This document shows, piece after piece, positions 8,453 through 18,405 of a DNA stretch of 64,000 bases. How positions within the stretch are numbered: the first letter of the stretch is position 1; each line of letters starts with the position of its first letter. This stretch comes from Pseudomonas sp. TH43 (GTDB lineage Bacteria; Pseudomonadota; Gammaproteobacteria; Pseudomonadales; Pseudomonadaceae), in assembly GCF_016650635.1 (NCBI RefSeq), contig NZ_JAEKFI010000003.1, positions 372,001-436,000 of the forward strand. The letters run 5' to 3'. The position numbers and the translations under genes are program-made. The notes under the pieces are model-generated. The model searched no databases and was not told the DNA's origin. It saw only the letters and a program-made list of their open reading frames with translations.

Positions 8453-9904
8453 TCAGATCCCACAGAGCTGACGCAACAAACCGGTATCGAGATGCTTTTC
8501 CACCAGATCCGCCAAGCGCTCGATATCACGCTCGCGCAAGCCGTGGTAATCCACTTCCTGCACATCACTCAAGCCGGCCCAGCGCAACAACGCCGCACTG
8601 GCCGCCGGCGACTCGAACAAGCCATGCAGATACGTGCCGAACACTTGCCCGTCAGCACTCTGCGCACCATCGCAGCGGCCGTCATCCAGATGCACCGCGG
8701 CGTTTTCCAAGGCCGGCCCGGTGGTCACGCCAGCATGAATTTCATAGCCGCTGACCTCGGCCTCTTCCAGCGCCAATCTTCCCCGCACATTGCGCAGCTG
8801 TTTCTCGGCCTCCAGCGTCGTATCAAACGCCAACAAACCCAAACCGGCACTGGAACCCGCCGCGCCCTCCAGCCCCAGCGGGTCATGTACCTGCTCACCG
8901 AGCATTTGCAGACCGCCACAGATCCCCAGCACTTTGCCGCCGTAACGCAAGTGCCGACTGATCGCCACGTCCCAGCCATTGGCGCGCAGATACGCCAGGT
9001 CACTGCGCACGCTTTTTGAGCCGGGCAGGATGATCAAATCCGCCGCAGGAATTGCCTGCCCCGGACCAACGAATTGCAGATCGACCTGCGGATGTAATCG
9101 CAACGGGTCGAAATCGGTGTGGTTACTGATGCGCGGCAGCACCGGCACCAGCACTTTCAACAGCTGCTCAGCCTTGTCGGTCTGGCGTTGATCGATGCCG
9201 TCTTCGGCTTCCAGATGCAGATCCATCACGTACGGCAACACACCCACGACCGGCTTGCCGGTGCGCTGCTCAAGCCAGTCCAGGCCCGGTTGCAGCAGGG
9301 CGATGTCGCCGCGAAAACGGTTGATGATGAAGCCTTTGACCCGTGCCTGCTCACTTGGCGAGAGCAGTTCCAGGGTGCCGACCAAGTGCGCGAAAACCCC
9401 ACCGCGATTGATGTCGGCAATCAGCAACACCGGGCAATCGACTGCTTCGGCAAAGCCCATGTTGGCGATGTCGCCGGCACGCAGATTGACTTCCGCTGGC
9501 GAGCCTGCGCCTTCGACCATCACCAACGGATACGCCGCACAGAGGCGCTCGTGCGAGGCGAGCACCGCTTTCATCGCGATGGCTTTGTAGTCGTGATAGG
9601 CGACGGCGTTCATGCTGGTGACCGCGCGACCATGGATGATCACCTGCGCGCCGGTATCGCTGTTGGGTTTGAGCAGCACCGGATTCATGTCAGTGTGCGG
9701 CGCGAGAAACGCCGCTTGCGCTTGCACCGCTTGCGCACGGCCGATCTCGCCGCCGTCGGCGGTCACTGCGCTGTTGAGCGCCATGTTCTGCGGCTTGAAC
9801 GGCACCACCGCTACACCCTGACGGGTTGCCCAGCGGCACAGCGCCGTGACCAGCGTACTTTTACCGGCATCGGAAGTGGTGCCCTGCACCATCAGGGTTG
9901 TCAT
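8453..9904 (-). CDS. cobQ: Cobyric acid synthase
   Basis: CobQ amidates four carboxyl groups of adenosylcobyrinate a,c-diamide using glutamine and ATP. The 483-residue protein starts [17 protein letters not shown], a dethiobiotin-synthase-like nucleotide-binding motif. It ends in a class I glutamine amidotransferase domain with the Cys nucleophile in [13 protein letters not shown] (around residue 330) and a C-terminal His in TYLHGLFES. The ATG at 9904 is preferred because it overlaps the upstream cobD stop as ATGA. Confidence 0.96.
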   Translation of the reverse strand: MTTLMVQGTTSDAGKSTLVTALCRWATRQGVAVVPFKPQNMALNSAVTADGGEIGRAQAVQAQAAFLAPHTDMNPVLLKPNSDTGAQVIIHGRAVTSMNAVAYHDYKAIAMKAVLASHERLCAAYPLVMVEGAGSPAEVNLRAGDIANMGFAEAVDCPVLLIADINRGGVFAHLVGTLELLSPSEQARVKGFIINRFRGDIALLQPGLDWLEQRTGKPVVGVLPYVMDLHLEAEDGIDQRQTDKAEQLLKVLVPVLPRISNHTDFDPLRLHPQVDLQFVGPGQAIPAADLIILPGSKSVRSDLAYLRANGWDVAISRHLRYGGKVLGICGGLQMLGEQVHDPLGLEGAAGSSAGLGLLAFDTTLEAEKQLRNVRGRLALEEAEVSGYEIHAGVTTGPALENAAVHLDDGRCDGAQSADGQVFGTYLHGLFESPAASAALLRWAGLSDVQEVDYHGLRERDIERLADLVEKHLDTGLLRQLCGI

Positions 9905-10908
9905 GCTGACTGTTCCTTGGAGCAATCCTTGGTGAATGCTTGCAGCGCCTGTTCAAGACGCGCCTCTTCGCCGGCATCGGCAGGCAGGCCAAAACGCAGG
10001 CTGCTGTTATGCGTGAAGATGCGCAGGAGAATGCCGCGCCGCGCCATGAAGTCGTGCAGTGTCTGGGCGTGCTCGGTGATCAGCCACTGGAACAGCGCGC
10101 AGCCGCCCTGGGGCTTGAAGCCGTAGCGCTCCAGCAACGAGGCCAGTCTTGAGCTCGCTTCATCGCTGCGAATCCGTTGTCGGGTATGGCCCTCGGTGTC
10201 TTCCAGGCACGCCTGCCCGAGTACCCGCGTCGGCCCGCTGACCGCCCACGGCCCGACCTGTTCGGCAAGCAGCCTGAGCAACTTGCGCTCGGCCAGCACA
10301 AACCCCAGACGCACCCCGGCCAGACCGAAAAATTTGCCGAACGAACGCAATACGATCAAGCCGACCTGATGCGCATGGGCTGCCAGGCTGAATTGTGGTG
10401 AGTTGTCCATGAACGCTTCATCGACCACCAGCCAGCCACCGCGCTGCGCCAGTCGCGCATGCCAGTCGAGCAGGCGCGCCGGGGTCAGGCTCAGGCCGGT
10501 CGGATTGTTCGGATTGACCACCACCAGCACGTCGAGGCTGTCGAGAAAAAACTCGACTTCCTGCTCCATGACCTCACGCACGATGTAACCACTGCGGCGC
10601 CATGCCTCGGCATGCTCGGCGTAGCACGGCGACAACACGCCAACCTTGCCGGCCCGGCGCAAGCGCGGCAGCAACTGGATGGCCATCTGTGAACCGGCGA
10701 CCGGTAATACCTGCGATGCACCGTAGTAGTCGCAGGCAGCTTGTTCCAGACCATCGTCGGTTTCCGGCAAGCGTGCCCAGGCGCGCAGCGGGATATCCGG
10801 AACCGGAAATGGCCACGGTGCCAGACCGCTGGACAGGTCAAGCCAATCGCTTTCGGCGATGCCGTATTGCTGCGCCGCTTTGCGCAAGCGGCCACCGTGC
10901 TCAAGCAT
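9901..10908 (-). CDS. cobD: Threonine-phosphate decarboxylase
   Basis: This PLP enzyme of aminotransferase fold class I decarboxylates L-threonine phosphate to (R)-1-amino-2-propanol phosphate, the linker of the nucleotide loop. The 335-residue protein contains [18 protein letters not shown] and the PLP lysine Lys192 in [16 protein letters not shown]. It overlaps cbiB upstream by eight bases and cobQ downstream as ATGA. It is called CobC in the Pseudomonas denitrificans nomenclature and CobD in Salmonella. Confidence 0.93.
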   Translation of the reverse strand: MLEHGGRLRKAAQQYGIAESDWLDLSSGLAPWPFPVPDIPLRAWARLPETDDGLEQAACDYYGASQVLPVAGSQMAIQLLPRLRRAGKVGVLSPCYAEHAEAWRRSGYIVREVMEQEVEFFLDSLDVLVVVNPNNPTGLSLTPARLLDWHARLAQRGGWLVVDEAFMDNSPQFSLAAHAHQVGLIVLRSFGKFFGLAGVRLGFVLAERKLLRLLAEQVGPWAVSGPTRVLGQACLEDTEGHTRQRIRSDEASSRLASLLERYGFKPQGGCALFQWLITEHAQTLHDFMARRGILLRIFTHNSSLRFGLPADAGEEARLEQALQAFTKDCSKEQSA

Positions 10909-11809
10909 AGAATTCAGCCCCCACGCAAAGAATCAGCAGCCACAACCATACCCCGCGCTGCACCAATTGCCAGCCGCGATCAATGGAATCGGCATCGGCT
11001 GGCGCGCCCTCGCCGAGTTGCGGACGCTCATGCAATTCGCCGTGATAGATCGCTGGGCCGCCCAGCTCAACACCGAGCGCACCGGCACCCGCCGCCATCA
11101 CCGGACCTGCGTTGGGGCTGTCCCACTGCGGCGCCTGGGTGCGCCAGCACTTCAACGCCAGTCGGGTTTTACCCAGCAGCGCGTAGGTCAACGCAACCAG
11201 ACGCGCAGGAATGTAGTTGAGCACGTCGTCGATTTTTGCCGCTGCCCAGCCAAAACGTTCGAAACGTTCGTTGCGATAACCCCACATCGCGTCGAGCGTA
11301 TTGCTCAAGCGATAGAGCACCACGCCCGGCGCACCGGCGACGACAAACCAGAACAGCGCGGCGAATACCGCGTCGCTGCCGTTCTCCAGCACCGATTCGG
11401 TGGCGGCGCGGGCGACAGCGGTGCTGTCGAGCTCATCGGTTTGACGGCTGACCAGATAACCGACGCGCTTGCGTGCTTCGTCCAGATCATCCGCGCGCAA
11501 CGCAGCGGCCACGGGTGCGACATGCTCACCGAGGCTGCGCATGCCGAGGGCGCAATACAGCGCGAGAATCTCGACGAGCCAACCGACATAAGGTGCCCAG
11601 GAAAATGCCGTCGCGAGCAGCGTCAACGGCAGCACCGCGATCACCCAGGCCGTGACGCCATGACTGCGCCAGCCTCGGCCGGCGGCATTGAAACGTTGCT
11701 CGATGCGCCCGGCAAAATTGCCGAATGCCACCAGCGGATGCCAGCGTTTCGGTTCACCCAGCAACGCATCCAGCGCAACTGCGGCGACACTCAACAACGC
11801 CACACTCAT
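10901..11809 (-). CDS. cbiB: Adenosylcobinamide-phosphate synthase
   Basis: CbiB condenses aminopropanol phosphate with adenosylcobyric acid. The 302-residue membrane protein has the family opening [19 protein letters not shown] and several hydrophobic helices. It also has the later [20 protein letters not shown] segment, typical of CbiB/CobD. The ATG at 11809 overlaps the bluB stop as ATGA. It acts directly with the neighbouring decarboxylase, which supplies its second substrate. Confidence 0.94.
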   Translation of the reverse strand: MSVALLSVAAVALDALLGEPKRWHPLVAFGNFAGRIEQRFNAAGRGWRSHGVTAWVIAVLPLTLLATAFSWAPYVGWLVEILALYCALGMRSLGEHVAPVAAALRADDLDEARKRVGYLVSRQTDELDSTAVARAATESVLENGSDAVFAALFWFVVAGAPGVVLYRLSNTLDAMWGYRNERFERFGWAAAKIDDVLNYIPARLVALTYALLGKTRLALKCWRTQAPQWDSPNAGPVMAAGAGALGVELGGPAIYHGELHERPQLGEGAPADADSIDRGWQLVQRGVWLWLLILCVGAEFYA

Positions 11810-12456
11810 TGACTCACTCCCCAATAATTGTCGTACAGCAACTCATTGAGCGGACGCGCCTGCGCCCACCCTTCGAGTACCAGCATCGGCGCCGGATAAA
11901 ATTCCTTGACCGGGCCCAGACACAACACCGCCAGCGGCTTGGCCCCGGCCGGCAATTTCAACAGGTCGGCCAGCGCCTGCGGCTCGAACAGCGAGACCCA
12001 GCCCATGCCCAGTCCTTCGGCACGGGAGGCCAGCCAGAGGTTCTGAATCGCACAGGACAACGACGCCATGTCCATTTCCGGTAGCGTGCGGCGACCGAAG
12101 ATGTGTTTTTCGCGATCGTCCATCAGCGCCGCCACCAGCACTTCGGCGCAGTCGTTGATGCCCTCGACCTTGAGCTTCATGAACTCATCGCTGCGCTCGC
12201 CCAGGGCTTCGGCGGTACGGACGCGTTCTTCTTCGACGAGGTTCTGGATCTGGCCGCGCAGGGTACGGTCGCTGATGCGGATAAAACGCCAGGGCTGCAT
12301 CAGACCGACGCTCGGCGCCTGATGGGCGGCTTCGAGCAAACGGCGCAGCAATTCGGGCTCGACTGTGCCGCCAGTGAAGTGGCGCATGTCGCGGCGTTCG
12401 GCGATGGCTCTATAGACGGCTTGGCGTTCGGCCTCTGTATATGCGTTATCTTTCAT
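11806..12456 (-). CDS. bluB: 5,6-dimethylbenzimidazole synthase
   Basis: BluB is a nitroreductase-fold flavoenzyme that uses oxygen to cleave FMNH2 and make dimethylbenzimidazole, the lower ligand of cobalamin. The 216-residue sequence has [10 protein letters not shown] near the N-terminus, the [13 protein letters not shown] flavin-binding segment and [14 protein letters not shown]. All fit BluB rather than a generic nitroreductase, and the operon context agrees. It shows that the organism makes this ligand aerobically. Its ATG overlaps the cobB stop. Confidence 0.93.
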   Translation of the reverse strand: MKDNAYTEAERQAVYRAIAERRDMRHFTGGTVEPELLRRLLEAAHQAPSVGLMQPWRFIRISDRTLRGQIQNLVEEERVRTAEALGERSDEFMKLKVEGINDCAEVLVAALMDDREKHIFGRRTLPEMDMASLSCAIQNLWLASRAEGLGMGWVSLFEPQALADLLKLPAGAKPLAVLCLGPVKEFYPAPMLVLEGWAQARPLNELLYDNYWGVSQ

Positions 12457-13853
12457 GGCCCCTTCGCGAGCAGGCTCGCTCCCACAGGAGACCGAGTTTC
12501 TTCAGACACTGCATCACTTACTGTGGGAGCGAGCCTGCTCGCGAAGGCGGCCTCGGCATCAGGCGCAAAGAGTGCCGCGACAGCCACAGGATTCGACGGG
12601 AAATAGAAGTGCACATAAGAAGCCGTCATCCGCCCTTCCCGATAAACCGCCTCAGCCCCGCGCCCGCCATTCGGGCTCAAGCCACGGGCAATCGGCGTCA
12701 GCTCAGTGGTGGTCAGCGAATGGTGATAGGTGTGGCCACGCAGAGAGCCTTCCGGCAGATCCACCGCTTGCAGCGCCAACGCCGCCAGACGCTTTTGCAT
12801 CACCGCATCGCCCACCAGCAAACCGACCAGCTCGGCGCGAGTGCCTTCGACGTCGGTCAAGGAATCGAGCAGATACAACATGCCGCCACACTCGGCGAGT
12901 AACGGTTTGCCGGCCGCATGATGCGCACGGATCGCGTCGAGCATCGCGGTGTTTTGCGACAGCGCAACGTGATGCAACTCCGGGTAACCACCGGGCAGAT
13001 ACAGACTGTCCGCCACAGGTAATTGCGTGTCGCGGATCGGCGAGAAGAAACTCAGTTCGGCGCCCATCGCCCTCAGCAGATCGAGACTCGCGCCATAGGT
13101 GAAGGCAAACGCCTCATCACGTGCGACCGCGATACGCACGCCTTCAAGCAGCGGTTCTGCGACAACTACGTCAGGTGCGGCAAATTCCACAGCCGGTGGC
13201 AGCGCTACCTCGCAACTGCTGGCCAGCGCGTCGGCGGCCGCGTCGAGGCGCATATCAAGGTCATTCAGTTCGCTGGCCTGGACCAGACCAAGATGTCGAC
13301 TCGGCAGTTCGATGCCGGTCTCGCGAGACAACGCGCCGTACCAGCGCAAACCTTCAGTGAGGCTGCCTTCGAGCAATTGTGCGTGGCGCAAAGTGCCGAC
13401 ACGGTTGGCCAACACTCCGGCAAACGGCAGATCCGGCTGATACTTCGCCAGGCCCAGCGCCAACGCACCAAAGGTCTGCGCCATGGCCGTGCCGTCGATC
13501 ACTCCAAGCACCGGCACACCAAAATGTCGCGCCAGATCGGCGCTCGATGGCGTGCCATCGAACAACCCCATCACGCCTTCGATCAGGATCAGATCGGCCT
13601 CAGCGGCGGCTTCCCACAACAGACGACGACTTTCCTGCTCGCCGACCATCCACATGTCCAGTTGATACACCGGCGCACCGCTGGCGCGCTCGAGAATCAT
13701 CGGATCGAGAAAGTCCGGGCCGCATTTGAAAACGCGCACCTTGCGCCCCTGATTGCGATGCAAACGGGCGAGCGCGGCGGTGACGGTGGTCTTGCCCTGA
13801 CCGGAGGCCGGCGCGGCAATGAGTACCGCCGGGCAGTGACGTGGTTGATTCAA
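12453..13853 (-). CDS. cobB: Cobyrinate a,c-diamide synthase with a REPIN-encoded C-terminus
   Basis: CobB amidates side chains a and c of cobyrinic acid with glutamine and ATP. Of 466 residues, the N-terminus (LIAAPASGQGKTTVTAALAR) binds ATP and the glutaminase Cys is in LLAECGGMLYLLD; a His-containing GHTYHHS segment follows. The start is probably TTG, overlapping the cobO stop as TTGA; family members begin at the equivalent Met before NQPRHCPA. Residues from about 435 to 465 (FASRLAPT ... GASLLAKG) are encoded by a complete REPIN, after which the stop still overlaps bluB as ATGA. The native protein probably ended near SNPVAVAALFAP. Confidence 0.94.
   Translation of the reverse strand: MNQPRHCPAVLIAAPASGQGKTTVTAALARLHRNQGRKVRVFKCGPDFLDPMILERASGAPVYQLDMWMVGEQESRRLLWEAAAEADLILIEGVMGLFDGTPSSADLARHFGVPVLGVIDGTAMAQTFGALALGLAKYQPDLPFAGVLANRVGTLRHAQLLEGSLTEGLRWYGALSRETGIELPSRHLGLVQASELNDLDMRLDAAADALASSCEVALPPAVEFAAPDVVVAEPLLEGVRIAVARDEAFAFTYGASLDLLRAMGAELSFFSPIRDTQLPVADSLYLPGGYPELHHVALSQNTAMLDAIRAHHAAGKPLLAECGGMLYLLDSLTDVEGTRAELVGLLVGDAVMQKRLAALALQAVDLPEGSLRGHTYHHSLTTTELTPIARGLSPNGGRGAEAVYREGRMTASYVHFYFPSNPVAVAALFAPDAEAAFASRLAPTVSDAVSEETRSPVGASLLAKGP
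12461..12547. repeat. REPIN inside the 3' end of cobB
   Basis: Two perfect 27-base inverted arms (core TCGCGAGCAGGCTCGCTCCC) flank a 33-base spacer. The whole element is translated in frame as the last ~30 residues of CobB. Confidence 0.92.
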
Positions 13854-14461
13854 AGTTCGACGCCTTTCTGCGCTTTGATGCCAGCCTGGAAGGCGTGTTT
13901 GAGCATGCCCATTTCGGTGACCGTGTCGCCCATTTCGATCATTTCCGGCTTGGCCGCGCGACCGGTGACGATCACGTGCTGCATCGGCGGACGCGCCTGC
14001 AAATCGCTGAGCACCTGATCGAGATCGAGATAACCGTGTTTGAGGGCGATGTTCAATTCATCGAGCACCACCAGGCCGATCGATGGATCGCGCAGCAGTT
14101 CACGGGAGACGGCCCAAGCGGCCTCGGCGGCGGCGATGTCGCGTTGACGATCCTGGGTCTCCCAGGTGAAGCCTTCGCCCATGACGTGGAACCGTACCTG
14201 CTCCGGGAAGCGGCGGAAGAACAGCTCTTCGCCGGTGCTGTTGCGGCCCTTGATGAACTGCACCACGCCACACTGCATGCCGTGGCCCATGGCGCGGGCG
14301 AGCATGCCGAACGCCGAGCTGCTCTTGCCTTTGCCATTACCGGTCAGCACCAGCACCAGGCCGCACTCGTCGGGCGAGTTGGCGATGCGTTCGTCGATCA
14401 CGGCTTTTTTGCGCTGCATACGCGCCAGATGGCGCTCGTCGCGCTCGGGGGAATCAGTCAT
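13850..14461 (-). CDS. cobO: Cob(I)yrinic acid a,c-diamide adenosyltransferase
   Basis: CobO attaches the 5'-deoxyadenosyl group to the reduced corrinoid. The 203-residue protein carries a P-loop-like LTGNGKGKSSSAFGM and the conserved GVVQFIKG and LVVLDELNIALKHGYLD segments. The ATG at 14461 has GGAG upstream and gives the standard length; the longer open frame extends into the riboswitch and is not coding. It is the first gene of the cob operon. Confidence 0.95.
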   Translation of the reverse strand: MTDSPERDERHLARMQRKKAVIDERIANSPDECGLVLVLTGNGKGKSSSAFGMLARAMGHGMQCGVVQFIKGRNSTGEELFFRRFPEQVRFHVMGEGFTWETQDRQRDIAAAEAAWAVSRELLRDPSIGLVVLDELNIALKHGYLDLDQVLSDLQARPPMQHVIVTGRAAKPEMIEMGDTVTEMGMLKHAFQAGIKAQKGVEL

Positions 14462-14531
14462 GGGGGAGCTCTCCGTTGAGGCTGGATAACGGCGGGCAGG
14501 CACAAGAATAGACGGCAAAAAGCCTGGCATC

Positions 14532-14760
14532 GCCCACCGTGATGCCGCTGAATGGATCAGGCCGGTCTCCGGGCTCATGAGCGGCATTCGCCAGACTGCG
14601 CGCCTTCCCGCTTCTTTCGAGGCAGTGGCTCAAGGCGCAGCTTTTACTCATTTACCGTTGCGGGGGCAGCGCCGGGATCGTGGTGACTTCGCTTGAAGAC
14701 AACCCTCACCGGCTTCCCTGTTTCACTCTGTCGACGGGGTCACAGAGCACCTGAAACAAG
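14532..14760 (-). ncRNA. Cobalamin riboswitch
   Basis: The minus-strand leader of cobO contains the cobalamin aptamer landmarks in order. These are an AGGTGCT-like start near 14755, GAAGCCGGTGAGGG, CCCGCAACGGTAAAT, the B12-box AGCCACTGCC (14621-14630), GGGAAGGC and GAGCCCGGAGACCGGCC. It should bind adenosylcobalamin and shut off the ten-gene cob operon. The 3' side, with GCCGCT and AGCGGC hairpin arms close to the cobO start, suggests control of translation or termination. Confidence 0.95.
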
Positions 14761-14933
14761 CCGCGAAGGTTAGAGGGTTGGGGGTGGAGCGTCAATTAAA
14801 GAGGGGGTCAGCGGGCGAATAACTGCCGCCGATCAATTATCTGGCGCCAATCTTGTGCCACACTGATACAAATGATATCAAAGAGCCATGCTTTTCTCCG
14901 AAAACGCACATCACAACAATAAGGATGATTACG

Positions 14934-15518
14934 ATGCAAGGCATGATCATCAGCAACCCGCGCCTGGAATTTCTGCGCCCGGTGCTTGAACGCTGGTTTG
15001 ACTGTATCGACCGCTTTAACGCCGTACGGGGCGACAGCGACACACCGTACTGGCATGACGAGAAGGCCAATCTCGGTTTGCTCTCGGCAGCGGCCTGGAT
15101 GGCCGAACTGGTCACCCTGAACGACACGCCTACGCGCAAACAAAATGAAGAAGGCGAGCGCAATGTCCGCGCTGATCTGTTCGTTGCCGGCGCCGAAGAT
15201 CGCGCTTACATACAGGCCACACAGCGCTGGCCACGGGTCAACAACCTCAACCTGACCCAGGCCCTTCTCGACATCACCAACGATGCCAAACGCATCAGCT
15301 TTGCCAGCGACCTCAAACTCGGCTGCCTGTTTGTCGCCCCGCAAAAAGCCCAGCACAGCGCCAGCCCGGAAGAGCTGCAGGACATGGTCGACGACCTGCA
15401 AAAAGAACACACCTGCGCGGTCGCCTGGTATTTCCCGTACGCCTACCGCAAGTTGCGCAGCGAAGCCGGCAACTATCACCCCGGCATTGCCGTGCTGTTC
15501 AAGGAGGCCCGCGGTTGA
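14934..15518 (+). CDS. Hypothetical protein, 194 aa
   Basis: The start at 14934 has AAGGA eight bases upstream, better than the ORF's first Met at 14853. The 194-residue protein is soluble and acidic, with no signal peptide: MQGMIISNPRLEFLRPVLER, later RVNNLNLTQALLDITNDAKR and an EELQDMVDDLQ segment. I do not recognise a family; the composition suggests a cytoplasmic alpha/beta protein. It lies between the divergent cob riboswitch and the sorbosone-dehydrogenase-like gene, on the latter's strand, with a 66-base gap. Confidence 0.75.
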   Translation: MQGMIISNPRLEFLRPVLERWFDCIDRFNAVRGDSDTPYWHDEKANLGLLSAAAWMAELVTLNDTPTRKQNEEGERNVRADLFVAGAEDRAYIQATQRWPRVNNLNLTQALLDITNDAKRISFASDLKLGCLFVAPQKAQHSASPEELQDMVDDLQKEHTCAVAWYFPYAYRKLRSEAGNYHPGIAVLFKEARG

Positions 15519-15584
15519 GCAGTTGAACCATCGGTCTTGCGCGCGCCTCTATGATTAAGAATGCATTCATAGGGAAGATCAGCA

Positions 15585-16898
15585 ATGCGCAAGACCCAGC
15601 TCGCTCTCGTTATCGCGCTCGCCGGAGGGCTCGTCGCCTGTGGTGAATCCTCCAGCCTGCAAGTCTCCGACGGCACCGGCCCGTCACCGAAACTGCCCGA
15701 ACCGAACAAGACCCTGATCCCGACGGTGAACATCGCCCCGGCGATCGGCTGGCCCCAGGGTGGCAAACCCACCGCAGCGGCGGGCACGCAAGTCGCGGCA
15801 TTTGCCGAAGGCCTTGACCACCCGCGCTGGCTCTATGTGCTGCCTAACGGCGATGTACTGGTAGCGGAAACCAATGCCCCACCGAAACCTGACGACAGCA
15901 GCGGCATTCGTGGCTGGGTCATGAAGAAAGTCATGGGCAAGGCCGGGGCCGGCGTGCCGAGTCCGAATCGCATCACATTGCTGCGCGATGCCGACCACGA
16001 TGGCGTCGCCGAGACGCGCACCGTGTTTCTACAGAATCTCAACTCACCATTTGGCATGACCTTGGTCGGCAATGATCTGTATGTCGCCGACACCGATCGC
16101 CTGCTGCGATTCCACTACGAAGCCGGTGCGACCGAGATCAAAACCCAGCCGATCAAAGTGACCGACCTGCCGGGCGGCACGATCAACCATCACTGGACCA
16201 AAAACGTCATTGCCAGCAAGGACGGCAGCAAGCTCTACGTCACCGTAGGCTCGAACAGTAATGTCGGCGAAAACGGACTGGATAAAGAAGAGGGCCGCGC
16301 AGCGATCTGGGAAGTGGATCGTGCGACCGGCAATCACCGGATCTTCGCCTCGGGCATTCGCAACCCCAACGGCCTGGCCTGGGAGCCGACCAGTGGCGCG
16401 CTGTGGACGGCGGTCAACGAGCGCGACGAGATTGGCAGTGATCTGGTGCCGGACTACATCACCTCGGTCAAGGACGGCGCGTTTTACGGGTGGCCGTTCA
16501 GCTATTACGGGCAGCATGTTGATGTGCGGGTGAACCCGCAGAATCTTGATCTGGTAGCCAAGGCCATCGCCCCGGATTATGCCGTTGGCCCGCACACCGC
16601 TTCGCTTGGCCTGACCTTCGCCGAGGGCAACACCCTGCCGGCGCAGTTCAAGGAAGGCGCGTTCATTGGCCAGCACGGTTCGTGGAACCGCAAACCGCAC
16701 AGTGGCTACAAAGTGATTTTCGTACCGTTCGCCGCCGGCAAACCTACGGGCCAACCAGTGGATGTGCTGACCGGTTTCCTCGACAAGGACGAGAATGCGC
16801 TGGGCCGACCAGTGGGCGTGGTGATCGATCAGCAAGGTGGCTTGCTGGTGGCGGATGATGTGGGGAACAAGGTGTGGCGAGTGTCTGCCACGAAGTGA
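15585..16898 (+). CDS. PQQ-dependent sugar (sorbosone) dehydrogenase-like lipoprotein
   Basis: This 437-residue protein is a six-bladed beta propeller of the glucose/sorbosone dehydrogenase family, which oxidises sugars or aldoses in the periplasm with PQQ. The lipobox LVAC puts the lipidated residue at Cys19, so it should be membrane-anchored. Family signatures include [20 protein letters not shown], the NHHWTKN histidines, [12 protein letters not shown] and [18 protein letters not shown]. The real substrate is unknown; PQQ use is inferred from the family. Confidence 0.87.
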   Translation: MRKTQLALVIALAGGLVACGESSSLQVSDGTGPSPKLPEPNKTLIPTVNIAPAIGWPQGGKPTAAAGTQVAAFAEGLDHPRWLYVLPNGDVLVAETNAPPKPDDSSGIRGWVMKKVMGKAGAGVPSPNRITLLRDADHDGVAETRTVFLQNLNSPFGMTLVGNDLYVADTDRLLRFHYEAGATEIKTQPIKVTDLPGGTINHHWTKNVIASKDGSKLYVTVGSNSNVGENGLDKEEGRAAIWEVDRATGNHRIFASGIRNPNGLAWEPTSGALWTAVNERDEIGSDLVPDYITSVKDGAFYGWPFSYYGQHVDVRVNPQNLDLVAKAIAPDYAVGPHTASLGLTFAEGNTLPAQFKEGAFIGQHGSWNRKPHSGYKVIFVPFAAGKPTGQPVDVLTGFLDKDENALGRPVGVVIDQQGGLLVADDVGNKVWRVSATK

Positions 16899-16920
16899 TA
16901 TTGAATTTGACCTGAAACAA

Positions 16921-17010
16921 CTGTGGGAGCGAGCCTGCTCGCGAATGCGGTGTGTCAGCCTCCATCGAGTTGACTGACACACCGCTTTCGCGAGCAGGCT
17001 CGCTCCCACA
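16921..17010. repeat. REPIN
   Basis: Inverted REP copies (TGTGGGAGCGAGCCTGCTCG and complement) flank a short spacer. It lies between the convergent sorbosone-dehydrogenase-like gene and the NlpC/P60 gene. Confidence 0.9.
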
Positions 17011-17031
17011 TTAAGATTGCTGCGATTTTTC

Positions 17032-17568
17032 TTACGGGTTATGCGCCAGATGCTCTGGCTGCAACACTCGCTTGGCGCTCAGATAAGCCTTCTGCCAATA
17101 CGCCTTCGACAAGCTATCAAGCTTCACCGTACCGCCGGTAGCCGGTGCATGCACGAACCGCCCTTCCCCAACGTAAATCCCCGCGTGACTGACTTGCGAG
17201 CCGCCATTGGTGGCAAAGAAGATCAGATCGCCCGTCTGCAAGCCTTCCTTGCCGACATTCGGCGCCTGCATCACGATCAGCTCGCGCGTGGATCGTGGCA
17301 GCGTGATGCCAGCCGCATCGCGGTAGACAAAGCCGATCAGGCCGCTGCAATCAAAGCCTGAATCCGGGGTGTTACCACCCCAGCGATAAGGCGTACCGAC
17401 CAGACCGAGTGCGCGAAACAGCACGTCTTCAGCAGCGGGCGAGAATGATTGAGAGGGGCCGAACACCACCGGTGCGCGAACCACCGGCGCAGGAGGCGGT
17501 GTGCGACTGGCACAGGCACTGAGCAGCGCTGCGCAGAGCATCAATGTGAGGCGGGCCGACATCGTCAT
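17032..17568 (-). CDS. NlpC/P60 family lipoprotein, probable peptidoglycan endopeptidase
   Basis: This 178-residue protein carries a lipobox (LLSAC, Cys19) and one NlpC/P60 domain. The catalytic triad is visible as Cys74 in DSGFDCSGLIGFVYR, His128 in SQVSHAGIYVGEG and His140 in GRFVHAP. It likely cuts a peptide cross-link of murein as MepS/Spr does. The ATG at 17568 has AGGA upstream. It lies next to a paralogue with the same architecture on the same strand, separated by a 219-base gap. Confidence 0.9.
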   Translation of the reverse strand: MTMSARLTLMLCAALLSACASRTPPPAPVVRAPVVFGPSQSFSPAAEDVLFRALGLVGTPYRWGGNTPDSGFDCSGLIGFVYRDAAGITLPRSTRELIVMQAPNVGKEGLQTGDLIFFATNGGSQVSHAGIYVGEGRFVHAPATGGTVKLDSLSKAYWQKAYLSAKRVLQPEHLAHNP

Positions 17569-17787
17569 AAGCAGAACATCCTGATCTGGCTGCGGCTTTC
17601 TCTGCCGATGGACAGAAAACAAAACCGCCTGCGGAGCACGCAGGCGGTTTGCCATCAATATAGATTCAGGATTCTAGCGGCTACGCGGCAAACTTCAAGT
17701 AAGACTTTAACTTCACCTTGTAAAGTCTACGTCTACTCCGTTGCCGGGAGCCTGTTTGTCGCCGCGAATGCAGCGACAACGGGGAAT

Positions 17788-18405
17788 TTACTTGCGAGCA
17801 GTGACCACGGTCGGTGCCATCGCCAGAGCGCGTTTGGCTTCGATGAAGGTCTTGTTCCAATAGCTGTCACCCAGGCTGTCGATGCGAACACCGCCGCTGC
17901 GACGACTGCTGGAATGGATGAACTGGTTGTCACCCAGGTAGATCCCGGCGTGACTGACACGACCACGACGACCGTTGGTGGCGAAGAACAGCAGATCGCC
18001 CGGCTCAAGGTTGCTGCGCGAGACCAGCGGCGCATCCACGTTGATCATTTCACGCGTGGAGCGTGGCAGGTTCATGCCGGCTTCTTCGCGGAACAGGTAA
18101 CCGATGAAACCGCTGCAATCGAAACCGGCTTCAGAGGTACCGCCGAAACGGTAACGGGTACCGATCAGGGACATGCCGCGTTCGAGGATGCTGTCGGCCA
18201 GAACTGGAAGCTGGTAAGGCTTGCTGCCGTTGAAATCGGCCAGTTCTTTTTCGGTTGCCAGCTCTTCCTGATAAATAACGGAAGACTGGGCAGTGGCAGA
18301 ATTTTTAACCTGTTGAGGCTGCTCTTGGACTGGAGAATGAGCAGCGCAACCGTACAACAGGGTGACGAGTGCGAGAGGCACGAGGGGTGCGAAGCGCTTT
18401 AGCAT
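17788..18405 (-). CDS. NlpC/P60 family lipoprotein (paralogue)
   Basis: This 205-residue protein also has a lipobox (LYGC, Cys20) and a C-terminal NlpC/P60 domain with Cys97 in EAGFDCSGFIGYL, His152 in GRVSHAGIYLG and His164 in NQFIHSSS. A linker of about 60 residues follows the lipidated Cys. The start at 18405 gives a proper lipoprotein signal (MLKRFAPLVPLALVTLLYGC) but has only a weak ribosome site. Related NlpC/P60 pairs occur in other pseudomonads; the two copies probably act on murein with different timing. Confidence 0.9.
   Translation of the reverse strand: MLKRFAPLVPLALVTLLYGCAAHSPVQEQPQQVKNSATAQSSVIYQEELATEKELADFNGSKPYQLPVLADSILERGMSLIGTRYRFGGTSEAGFDCSGFIGYLFREEAGMNLPRSTREMINVDAPLVSRSNLEPGDLLFFATNGRRGRVSHAGIYLGDNQFIHSSSRRSGGVRIDSLGDSYWNKTFIEAKRALAMAPTVVTARK

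Noticed and set aside
12461..12547. REPIN clusters considered as CRISPR arrays
   Set aside because: Elements are inverted pairs scattered singly, with no regularly spaced direct repeats and no cas genes.
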